The translations under genes were made by a program, and so were the position numbers. DNA of 38,413 nucleotides from Candidatus Saccharimonadia bacterium (GTDB lineage Bacteria > Patescibacteriota > Saccharimonadia > Saccharimonadales > Saccharimonadaceae): assembly GCA_023257145.1 (NCBI GenBank), contig JALRDA010000127.1, positions 1 to 38,413 on the forward strand. The letters are read 5' to 3'. The notes under the pieces are model-generated. The model ran no database searches. It saw only the letters and a list, made by a program, of their open reading frames with translations, and was not told the origin of the DNA. Shown in pieces: positions 30,075-36,407 of the stretch (position 1 is the stretch's first letter; every line of letters begins with the position of its first letter).

Positions 30075-30488
30075 ATGAAAGATAAAGCAGTCAAGAGTGT
30101 AAAGCAGGAAAAACCAACGCGAATTCAAACCGTGGCCGCAACGGCGGGTGCGGTGAAGGGGCATGGTTTAGGGTTTATGACCTTTGTGCGTGAACAGGGT
30201 GTTGTTGGCCTAGCGGTTGGTCTTGCTATTGGTACCGCTGCAGGCGCATCTGTAAAGCAAATCGTTGACGGGCTGATTAACCCAATCGTTGGGTTTTTGA
30301 TCGGTGGTGTCGAACTGAACAAACTGAGTTGGGTCGTGGTACCGGCTAATGCCCAAGGCAAAGGTGGGCTCGAGTTGGACTGGGGTGCAGTATTGTCGTC
30401 ACTGATCACACTGCTTGCAACCGCTCTAGTTATCTACTGGCTGATTCATGTTGCTAAACTTGATCGTCTTGATAAAAAGAAACAGTAA
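30075..30488 (+). CDS. mscL: Large-conductance mechanosensitive channel
   Basis: MscL opens under membrane tension and releases solutes during osmotic downshock. The 137-aa protein has a Lys-rich N-terminal extension of about 30 residues, then the family start GFMTFVREQGVVGLAVGLAIG leading into the first helix (about 37-65, best seen in VGLAVGLAIGTAAG). The pore-region block INPIVGFLIGG and the second helix LSSLITLLATALVIYWLIHV (about 106-125) follow. The C-terminal cytoplasmic helix bundle is reduced to about 12 residues. AAAGGG at 30064-30069 precedes ATG; TATACT at 30044-30049 is the likely -10. Confidence 0.88.
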   Translation: MKDKAVKSVKQEKPTRIQTVAATAGAVKGHGLGFMTFVREQGVVGLAVGLAIGTAAGASVKQIVDGLINPIVGFLIGGVELNKLSWVVVPANAQGKGGLELDWGAVLSSLITLLATALVIYWLIHVAKLDRLDKKKQ

Positions 30489-30520
30489 GATACCTTACAT
30501 ACGGATCTAGTAGCCGGCGG

Positions 30521-30526
30521 TATAAT
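30521..30526 (+). promoter_or_regulatory. -10 element of msrB
   Basis: TATAAT, 6 nt before ATG 30533; leaderless transcript expected. Confidence 0.65.
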
Positions 30527-30532
30527 AGTTAC

Positions 30533-30934
30533 ATGAGTAAAGTGACTATGACAGATGCGGAGTGGCGAGCGAGGTTAACTCCTGAGCAGTATGATGTGCT
30601 GCGCAATAAAGGTACGGAGCGTCCGTTTAGTGGTGAATATGACAGTACATTCGACCCTGGGTCGTATAGTTGTGCTGCCTGCGGAACAGCGCTATTTTCT
30701 AGCCAAACAAAATTTGACGCCCGCTGCGGGTGGCCGAGCTTTTATGATGCCTTGCCAGGAACAGTCGATCTTCATAATGACGACAGCTTAGGTATGGTTC
30801 GTACCGAAGTGACCTGTGCGACCTGTGGCGGGCATCTTGGTCATGTGTTCGAGGGGGAAGGGCTGGGTGTGCCAACCGACCAGCGTTACTGTATTAATTC
30901 GCTTAGCCTGCAATTCGAACCTGACACGAAATAG
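30533..30934 (+). CDS. msrB: Peptide-methionine (R)-S-oxide reductase
   Basis: Repairs oxidised methionine (R-sulfoxide) in proteins. The 133-aa protein has the catalytic Cys120 in RYCINS, a possible resolving Cys65 in RCGWPSF, and two zinc-binding CxxC pairs (Cys47/Cys50 and Cys95/Cys98). HLGHVFEG and the opening LTPEQYDVLRNKGTERPFSG are typical. It has no signal peptide, so it acts in the cytoplasm. It is a single gene with a leaderless promoter. The partner MsrA is not in the window. Confidence 0.95.
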   Translation: MSKVTMTDAEWRARLTPEQYDVLRNKGTERPFSGEYDSTFDPGSYSCAACGTALFSSQTKFDARCGWPSFYDALPGTVDLHNDDSLGMVRTEVTCATCGGHLGHVFEGEGLGVPTDQRYCINSLSLQFEPDTK

Positions 30935-30962
30935 GTTGTCGGGCGACGAATAGGGGCAAACT

Positions 30963-30971
30963 TGGTATACT
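30963..30971 (+). promoter_or_regulatory. Extended -10 promoter of orn
   Basis: TGG (30963-30965) plus TATACT (30966-30971), 7 nt before ATG 30979. Confidence 0.65.
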
Positions 30972-30978
30972 GTAGGGT

Positions 30979-31542
30979 ATGGATAAAAAACTTGCCAACG
31001 CGCGGACAGATCGGATTCTTTGGGTCGATCTAGAAATGACCGGGCTAGACCCAATTGAAGACCGCATCTTGGAAGTAGCGGCTATTGTGACTGACTGGAA
31101 ATTTGAGGAGCTTGCAACCTATGAAGGGGTTGTGAAAGTCGGGCCACGATTAATGGAACGCCGAATGGATGTCGGCAAAGCTTTTTGGGATGCAAACCCT
31201 GAAGCTCGTGATGGGCTGATTGCGCAAAATCTTGAAAAAGGACGCTCTGGTCGAATAATTGAAAATGAACTACTCGCCTTTATCGATGAGCATTTTGAAG
31301 CAGGCCTACCGGTCTTACTGGCCGGTAACTCAATCCATCAGGATCGCCGATTTATTGCTAATGAATGGCATCGTCTAGACGCGCGTCTTCATTACCGCAT
31401 GCTCGATGTGACGGCATGGAAAGTTGTTTTCGAAGGCAAGTTCAAAAAGAAATTTGCCAAGCCGGAAGAACACCGTGCGCTTGGTGATATTCGCGGTAGT
31501 ATTATGGAACTTCAATATTATTTAGCAAAGGTAAAAGTATGA
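30979..31542 (+). CDS. orn: Oligoribonuclease
   Basis: A DEDDh 3'-5' exonuclease that finishes RNA decay by digesting di- to pentanucleotides, including linear c-di-GMP products. The 187-aa protein has the first motif VDLEMTGLDP (Asp17, Glu19), the second motif in GNSIHQDRRFI and the final motif in EHRALGDIRGSI. YRMLDVTAWK stands where most Orn have YRNIDVSTIKEL. It is leaderless, and its stop overlaps the next gene (ATGA), forming a two-gene unit. Confidence 0.93.
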   Translation: MDKKLANARTDRILWVDLEMTGLDPIEDRILEVAAIVTDWKFEELATYEGVVKVGPRLMERRMDVGKAFWDANPEARDGLIAQNLEKGRSGRIIENELLAFIDEHFEAGLPVLLAGNSIHQDRRFIANEWHRLDARLHYRMLDVTAWKVVFEGKFKKKFAKPEEHRALGDIRGSIMELQYYLAKVKV

Positions 31543-31880
31543 CACGAGAAGAATTAGATGCACATTTGTTAAGTTACCCAAATACGTGGCTAGATTTTCC
31601 TTTTGGCGAAACGACATCTGTTTATAAGGTAGGCGATAAAGCGACAGGCGATGCAAAGTTTTTTGCCATCGTGCAGGATGATGCCACGCCACTGCGTATT
31701 AGCCTAAAGTGCGACCCGCAGTTAGCGGAGCTGTTACGCGAAAAGTATGAAACGGTTGTTCCAGGCTATCATCTAAACAAAAAACACTGGAATACCATTT
31801 TGTGTACCGGGCAAGTGCCCGACGACGAACTGCAGGACTTTATTCGCCTAAGCTACAATCTGGTCACCGGACAAGCTTAG
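31539..31880 (+). CDS. MmcQ/YjbR-family protein
   Basis: A 113-aa CyaY-like fold protein of the MmcQ/YjbR family, often called DNA-binding but with unclear function. It shows the typical opening LLSYPNTWLDFPFGETTSVYKV (about residues 10-30), KFFAIV, RISLKCDPQLAELLREKY, PGYHLNKKHWNTI and a closing DFIRLSYNLV helix. The ATGA overlap with orn means coupled translation. Its stop overlaps the stop of the convergent membrane-protein gene. Confidence 0.88.
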   Translation: MTREELDAHLLSYPNTWLDFPFGETTSVYKVGDKATGDAKFFAIVQDDATPLRISLKCDPQLAELLREKYETVVPGYHLNKKHWNTILCTGQVPDDELQDFIRLSYNLVTGQA

Positions 31881-32491
31881 CGCGCAGTGCTATTGAATGC
31901 CTTTAGCTGTTCATTAATCGGCTGAAGATTGCCGTCTGCTTCAACGAGGAAATCTTGGATGGTTTTGCTTTTTGACTGGTCGTAAATCTGCTGCATTAGT
32001 AAGGAGATAGTCGTGAGCTTAAAGCTCATTTCACGGGCATAGGTATCGTCGTAGGTTGCGTTCAAGCGAGCATCTTCAAGTGTTGCGGTGATTGGGTCGG
32101 CTTTTTCCTTGGCAACCACTGCTTTGTCGAGTTTGACGACGTCAATCTCTTCCTTTTGCAGTGGTGCAGCGATATCACGGTTGGCGTCGGTTAATAGGAC
32201 CTTGAGGTTGCTGTTGATGCTGCGAAGCTGGCTGCTTTTGATATTCTTCTGAGCTTTATCGGACACATCCTGCATTGCCTGCATACGGGCAGCAAGGGTG
32301 ACCATAGCAGTCTTTGGGCCGCTTGCAGTGCCGCTGATAAAGACTAAAAAGCTTGCGACAATTCCTAGGACAATGACGATAAGGGCGATCACGCCGAACA
32401 GCGCACCTTTATTCAGGCCGGGCTTTTGCGGCTGCGGGGCGATTTGGTTAAGATAATCGATTGGCGCTTGCGTATTGGGATCAGGATACAT
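31877..32491 (-). CDS. Hypothetical membrane-anchored protein
   Basis: A 204-aa protein of unknown family. A Pro/Gln-rich cytoplasmic start of about 28 residues is followed by one membrane helix (about 30-52, ALFGVIALIVIVLGIVASFL). The remaining 150 residues form a long helical, probably extracytoplasmic domain rich in Ala, Lys and Asp. A minus-strand TAAATA lies 9 nt before ATG as a possible -10. Its arrangement resembles other Saccharibacteria-type surface proteins with a short cytoplasmic tail. Confidence 0.7.
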   Translation of the reverse strand: MYPDPNTQAPIDYLNQIAPQPQKPGLNKGALFGVIALIVIVLGIVASFLVFISGTASGPKTAMVTLAARMQAMQDVSDKAQKNIKSSQLRSINSNLKVLLTDANRDIAAPLQKEEIDVVKLDKAVVAKEKADPITATLEDARLNATYDDTYAREMSFKLTTISLLMQQIYDQSKSKTIQDFLVEADGNLQPINEQLKAFNSTAR

Positions 32492-32596
32492 AATTAGCTC
32501 TATTTAACCACAAACAGTATCAATCAACAATGCAGGGGCGGGGCTTGGGTGCGGATAATACTGATTATTTGACCGTCGTCCTAACAGGGGTAAATA

Positions 32597-32605
32597 TGAT
32601 ATAAT
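32597..32605 (+). promoter_or_regulatory. Extended -10 promoter of dnaG-rpoD
   Basis: TGA (32597-32599) plus TATAAT (32600-32605), 6 nt before ATG 32612; leaderless. A TTGACC at 32569-32574 is too far away to be its -35. Confidence 0.7.
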
Positions 32606-32611
32606 TAAACT

Positions 32612-34372
32612 ATGCAAGATGCCAAAGAAGAAGTTAGGGCGCGGCTGAATATTGAAGATGTGGTGGGGGAGTACGTTCAACTAAAGCGTGCGGGGCGCAA
32701 CTTCAAGGGGCTCAGCCCGTTTAGTGGTGAAAAAACACCAAGCTTTATCGTCAGTCCCGACAAACATATTTGGCATGATTTTTCTTCAAACAAAGGCGGA
32801 GATATCTTTTCGTTTATCATGGAAGTCGAGGGAATGGATTTTCGTCAGGCGTTAGAACACCTAGCGCGAAAAGCCGGCGTTGATATGACGGTCTATGAAT
32901 CCAAGGGTAGTCAAGATTTGGCGCGACGAAAAAAACGACTGCAGCAGGCAAGCGATTTAGCGGCGCAGTACTATCAGCATAGTCTACTGAAAAATAAGCA
33001 CGCATTAGAGTACGTTTTCAAAACCCGCGGACTTTCAAAGAAAATTGTCCAAGATTTTAAGATAGGATATGCCCCTACGGGTAGTGACGCTTTGGTGCAA
33101 TTCTTGTTAAAAAAAGGCTTTAGTAGGAACGAGCTAGCCGATGCAGGCCTGACGAATCGGTTTGGTGGTGATTTATTCCGCGGTCGCATGACCGTGCCAT
33201 TGATGGACGGCGCCGGACAGGTGATCGGGTTTACGGCGCGCATTCTTGGTGGCGACGATCCAAATGCGCCAAAATACTTAAATACGCCACAGACGCTGCT
33301 GTATGACAAAAGCCGACATGTTTTTGGCCTGTCGCAGGCAAAAGAGGCGATTCGTACAAAGGACTATGCCGTGATTGTTGAAGGCAATCTGGATGTTGTC
33401 AGTAGTCATCAGGCGGGAGTCGCTGAAGTAGTTGCCACAGCTGGAACCGCAATGACTGAATCGCATCTAAAGGCATTGAAGCGACTTACCGGCCACGTAC
33501 GGTTGGCGTTTGATGCAGATAAGGCGGGGATAGCGGCAACGGAACGCGCGATTCCAATTGCAAACGAAGTCGGCTTGGAACTGACAATTATTAGCCTTCC
33601 TGAAGGCGCGAAGGACCCTGACGAATTGATTCAACGCGATGTGGCGTTATGGCAACATGCAATTGACAGCAGTGTCCCGGCAGTTGATTGGATTTTGACG
33701 CAGTACGCCGCACGTGAAAAACTGGAAACAGCACTGGGTAAACGACGGTACCTGGAGTCGGCGTTCAGGGTGGTTGGATTGTTGTCGGACAATACTTCAC
33801 GGGATCATTATTTGCGAAAAGTCGCCAAACAGATCAATGGTAATTTTAGCTTGGTGCGCGCTGACTTTACGAATCAGGGTGAGGACTACAAAGCGCCAGA
33901 GTTGAAATCATCGACCGCGCCGCTCGACAAGGCAACGTACTATGACGACACATCATTTCAAGATGGCTTATTGTCGGTGGCGATGCTTGAGCCGTCGGCG
34001 CATGAACTTTTTAAAGATATTGATATCAAAATGTTCGAGGGGGAGGACCGCCAAATGCTCGCCGGGTATATTCAGCGTCATCCGGGAATGCGTTTTGATA
34101 CTGTCCCTGACGATTTGCAAAAATATGATACGTATGTAAAAATAGTATTATTAAAAGCCGAGAATCGATATGCTGCGTGGAGCGAACAAGATCGCTACTT
34201 TGAAACAGCACGCTTACTCCGCAAAGTTGAAAATGAACACAAGAAACAAATACAAGAGCAATTAATGCATCAGCTGCGCGAGGCTGAGACCATTGGCGAT
34301 GACGCCAAAGCAACAGAACTGCGCATTCAGCTGAATACACTTATAAAGGAGATTACACGTGGCCAAAGATGA
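32612..34372 (+). CDS. dnaG: DNA primase lacking zinc ligands
   Basis: Synthesises RNA primers at the replication fork. The 586-aa protein has the three-part layout: N-terminal domain (1-90), TOPRIM core (about 100-340, with [17 protein letters not shown], the [13 protein letters not shown] acidic motif and [10 protein letters not shown]), and a C-terminal helicase-interaction region. In the N-terminal domain the zinc ribbon keeps its frame ([12 protein letters not shown], then [11 protein letters not shown]), but all four ligands of the usual CPFH...CFGC pattern are replaced: Ser35, Ser38, Asp56 and Ser59. The domain probably folds without metal. It overlaps rpoD by 14 nt, the ancient macromolecular-synthesis operon order. 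Confidence 0.94.
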   Translation: MQDAKEEVRARLNIEDVVGEYVQLKRAGRNFKGLSPFSGEKTPSFIVSPDKHIWHDFSSNKGGDIFSFIMEVEGMDFRQALEHLARKAGVDMTVYESKGSQDLARRKKRLQQASDLAAQYYQHSLLKNKHALEYVFKTRGLSKKIVQDFKIGYAPTGSDALVQFLLKKGFSRNELADAGLTNRFGGDLFRGRMTVPLMDGAGQVIGFTARILGGDDPNAPKYLNTPQTLLYDKSRHVFGLSQAKEAIRTKDYAVIVEGNLDVVSSHQAGVAEVVATAGTAMTESHLKALKRLTGHVRLAFDADKAGIAATERAIPIANEVGLELTIISLPEGAKDPDELIQRDVALWQHAIDSSVPAVDWILTQYAAREKLETALGKRRYLESAFRVVGLLSDNTSRDHYLRKVAKQINGNFSLVRADFTNQGEDYKAPELKSSTAPLDKATYYDDTSFQDGLLSVAMLEPSAHELFKDIDIKMFEGEDRQMLAGYIQRHPGMRFDTVPDDLQKYDTYVKIVLLKAENRYAAWSEQDRYFETARLLRKVENEHKKQIQEQLMHQLREAETIGDDAKATELRIQLNTLIKEITRGQR

Positions 34373-35366
34373 TATCGTCGCAACAACAGATGAACCAGTC
34401 GAAGAAAACCTGATTATTGATTCAAGTGGAGGTCCCCTTAGCGATCTCGATGAACCAGCACTAGATGAGCTGCTTGACGAAGAAGAAGATAGCGAAGAGA
34501 CAATTAACTCAGGTCAGTACTTCGATGACGTCTCGGATGACAGTGTTCGCTTGTATTTGCGCGAAATCGGTAAGATTCCGCTGCTTAATGCCGAGGAAGA
34601 ATTAGCGCTTGCTAAGCGTGTCGTCGACGGCGACAAAAAAGCCAAAGATAAAATGGCCGAAGCAAACATGCGTCTGGTCGTTTCGATCGCCAAGCGCTAC
34701 AGTGGCCGTGGACTTGATTTTCTTGATCTTATTCAAGAAGGTAATACCGGACTGCTCCGTGCGGTTGAGAAGTTTGACCCAGATAAGGGATTTAAGTTTT
34801 CAACCTATGCCACTTGGTGGATTCGCCAGGCAATTACCAGGGCTATTGCTGACCAGGCGCGAACAATTCGTATCCCAGTTCACATGGTCGAGACGATCAA
34901 CAAATTACTTCGCACTCAGCGCCGTATGACACAGGAACTGAACCGTGAGCCAACCATCGAGGAACTTGGTAAAGAATTAGAGATGGAGCCGGAAAAGGTT
35001 GAGTACGTTATCAAGATCAAGCAGGATATTACCAGCCTTGATGCTGGTGTTGGCCGCGACGGGGAAGATGAAGACTCGGTTCTTGGTGATTTTATCGAAG
35101 ACGAAGACGGCGCTACACCAGAAGAGTCTGCTGCATCGCAGCTCCTAAAAGAGCAGGTGCAAGCTGTTCTTTCAACGCTTTCTGATCGTGAACAGAAAAT
35201 TGTGAAGATGCGTTTTGGTCTTGAGAACGGAAAGAGTCACACTTTGGAAGAAGTTGGACAGGAATTCGCCGTTACTCGTGAGCGTATTCGCCAGATCGAA
35301 GCCAAGGCGCTAGCTAAACTTCGCAAGCATAAAGATGCGAAGAAACTGCACGAATACTTAGGCTAA
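34359..35366 (+). CDS. rpoD: Principal RNA polymerase sigma factor
   Basis: The housekeeping sigma-70 factor. The 335-aa protein has an acidic N-terminal stretch in place of region 1.1, then region 1.2 ([16 protein letters not shown], about 61-76). Region 2 includes [20 protein letters not shown] and the promoter-melting and -10 recognition part [14 protein letters not shown]. Region 3 and region 4.2 ([20 protein letters not shown], binding -35) follow. The promoters in this window (TTGACA/TATAAT, often extended TGN) fit this factor. GTG 34359 is the start, with AAAGGAG at 34345-34351 inside dnaG. A terminator follows at 35380. Confidence 0.96.
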   Translation: MAKDDIVATTDEPVEENLIIDSSGGPLSDLDEPALDELLDEEEDSEETINSGQYFDDVSDDSVRLYLREIGKIPLLNAEEELALAKRVVDGDKKAKDKMAEANMRLVVSIAKRYSGRGLDFLDLIQEGNTGLLRAVEKFDPDKGFKFSTYATWWIRQAITRAIADQARTIRIPVHMVETINKLLRTQRRMTQELNREPTIEELGKELEMEPEKVEYVIKIKQDITSLDAGVGRDGEDEDSVLGDFIEDEDGATPEESAASQLLKEQVQAVLSTLSDREQKIVKMRFGLENGKSHTLEEVGQEFAVTRERIRQIEAKALAKLRKHKDAKKLHEYLG

Positions 35367-35379
35367 GTGATATTTCATT

Positions 35380-35414
35380 AAAATACCTCGCTGTTATAGG
35401 CGAGGTATTTTATT
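35380..35414. terminator. Bidirectional terminator after rpoD
   Basis: AAAATACCTCGC (35380-35391) pairs with GCGAGGTATTTT (35400-35411), with a T-rich flank on both strands. It serves rpoD and the convergent kinase gene. Confidence 0.88.
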
Positions 35415-35989
35415 TAGCTGTAGAATTTGATGTGATTTAATTCGTCGTCAATTTGCTGATGGAAATGGTCGTGGTTGCCGTTATTAATGATGTAATGATC
35501 GGCGATAGCTATCGGACCGCCTTTTTCCAAGTTTTCGATCTCTGCCCAATCTCGTTGATTCGCTTCCGCTTCGGTTAGAGGGCGAATCGGACGCTGCGTG
35601 AGGCGATGGTGTCGTAGGTGTTTTGGTGCAACGACGGCTACGACTGTCAGCTCGCCCGGAAATTCACGCTTCATGATTTTGTATTCAGTCCAGGTGTAAA
35701 TACCGTCTGCAACAATACGGCGCTGGCCGGCATTAACGAGATCGTGAATTTGCGTGACGATACGGTTGACGACAAAATCTTTGCCTTCACGATTGCGTAA
35801 TTCTTCACGAAATGCCTGCTCTTTGGCTTCGGTATGGTCCAGGCCCGCCTTTTCCATGGCATCTAACACGACACCGCCGAAGTAAACCTTCGGATAGCCT
35901 TTACTGGTTAAGTGTTCAACTGCTGAGCTTTTACCGCTACCGGTCAGGCCGACAAAGGCAACTATTTTGACATTTTCGTGATGTTTCAT
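35414..35989 (-). CDS. P-loop kinase, dephospho-CoA kinase / UPF0200-like
   Basis: A 191-aa cytoplasmic P-loop protein. Walker A GLTGSGKSS is at residues 14-22. The mid region VADGIYTWTEYKIMKREFPG resembles the substrate-lid part of CoaE/UPF0200 proteins, and RDWAEIENLEKGGPIAIADH plus YIINNG is the typical C-terminal block. Assignment to CoA synthesis is tentative, because UPF0200 members are also of unknown substrate. -10 TATACT lies 7 nt before ATG, so it is leaderless. Confidence 0.75.
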   Translation of the reverse strand: MKHHENVKIVAFVGLTGSGKSSAVEHLTSKGYPKVYFGGVVLDAMEKAGLDHTEAKEQAFREELRNREGKDFVVNRIVTQIHDLVNAGQRRIVADGIYTWTEYKIMKREFPGELTVVAVVAPKHLRHHRLTQRPIRPLTEAEANQRDWAEIENLEKGGPIAIADHYIINNGNHDHFHQQIDDELNHIKFYS

Positions 35990-35996
35990 TCCTTCT

Positions 35997-36002
35997 AGTA
36001 TA
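35997..36002 (-). promoter_or_regulatory. Extended -10 promoter of the kinase gene
   Basis: Minus-strand TATACT (36002-35997) preceded by TGA, 7 nt before ATG 35989. Confidence 0.6.
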
Positions 36003-36026
36003 TCAGATACACGTTGCGGTTACGCT

Positions 36027-36054
36027 TGTCTGATGGGCGCAGTAGGCATATCAT
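36027..36054 (+). promoter_or_regulatory. Possible whiB promoter
   Basis: TTGTCT (36027-36032), 16-bp spacer, TATCAT (36049-36054). The leader of about 20 nt contains AAAGGA at 36067-36072. Confidence 0.45.
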
Positions 36055-36079
36055 TAACGCAACAGCAAAGGACTGACAC

Positions 36080-36382
36080 ATGGAGCGATCATTATCGCCG
36101 GCAAATACTTCTTTCAACGAGCACAATTGGCGCGGTGCTGCTGCCTGTCGGGATGTCGGCCCGGATGTCTTTTTCCCCGATAAAGGTCGGTCACCTAAGG
36201 ATGCTAAGGCATACTGCGCGGCATGTGCAGTCAAGCTTCTGTGTCTTGAGGCGGCACTTGCGGTGCCGGCGGGTGATGATCATGGCGTTTGGGGTGGCAC
36301 AACAGTTCGAGAGCGACGTGCCGAGCGAGCAAAGCGGCGCTATCAAGATCACGCGGACGAGCCTGTCGAGGCGGCCTCATAA
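36080..36382 (+). CDS. WhiB-family iron-sulfur regulator
   Basis: A 100-aa protein with the full Wbl signature: four cysteines Cys23, Cys46, Cys49 and Cys55 (C-x22-C-x2-C-x5-C) to bind a [4Fe-4S] cluster, then GVWGG at residues 69-73 and a basic C-terminal tail (RERRAERAKRRY) for DNA binding. Wbl proteins bind region 4 of the main sigma factor and are otherwise largely confined to Actinobacteria and their phages. The rpoD gene lies less than 1 kb away. It has its own AAAGGA ribosome site, unlike the leaderless neighbours. If the host is a saccharibacterium, transfer from its actinobacterial host is a plausible origin. Redox or NO sensing is possible but unproven. Confidence 0.9.
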   Translation: MERSLSPANTSFNEHNWRGAAACRDVGPDVFFPDKGRSPKDAKAYCAACAVKLLCLEAALAVPAGDDHGVWGGTTVRERRAERAKRRYQDHADEPVEAAS

Positions 36383-36392
36383 CCCTTTAGGA

Positions 36393-36401
36393 TGGTATAC
36401 T
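36393..36401 (+). promoter_or_regulatory. Extended -10 promoter of polA
   Basis: TGG (36393-36395) plus TATACT (36396-36401), 6 nt before ATG 36408. Confidence 0.65.
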
Positions 36402-36407
36402 AATAAG

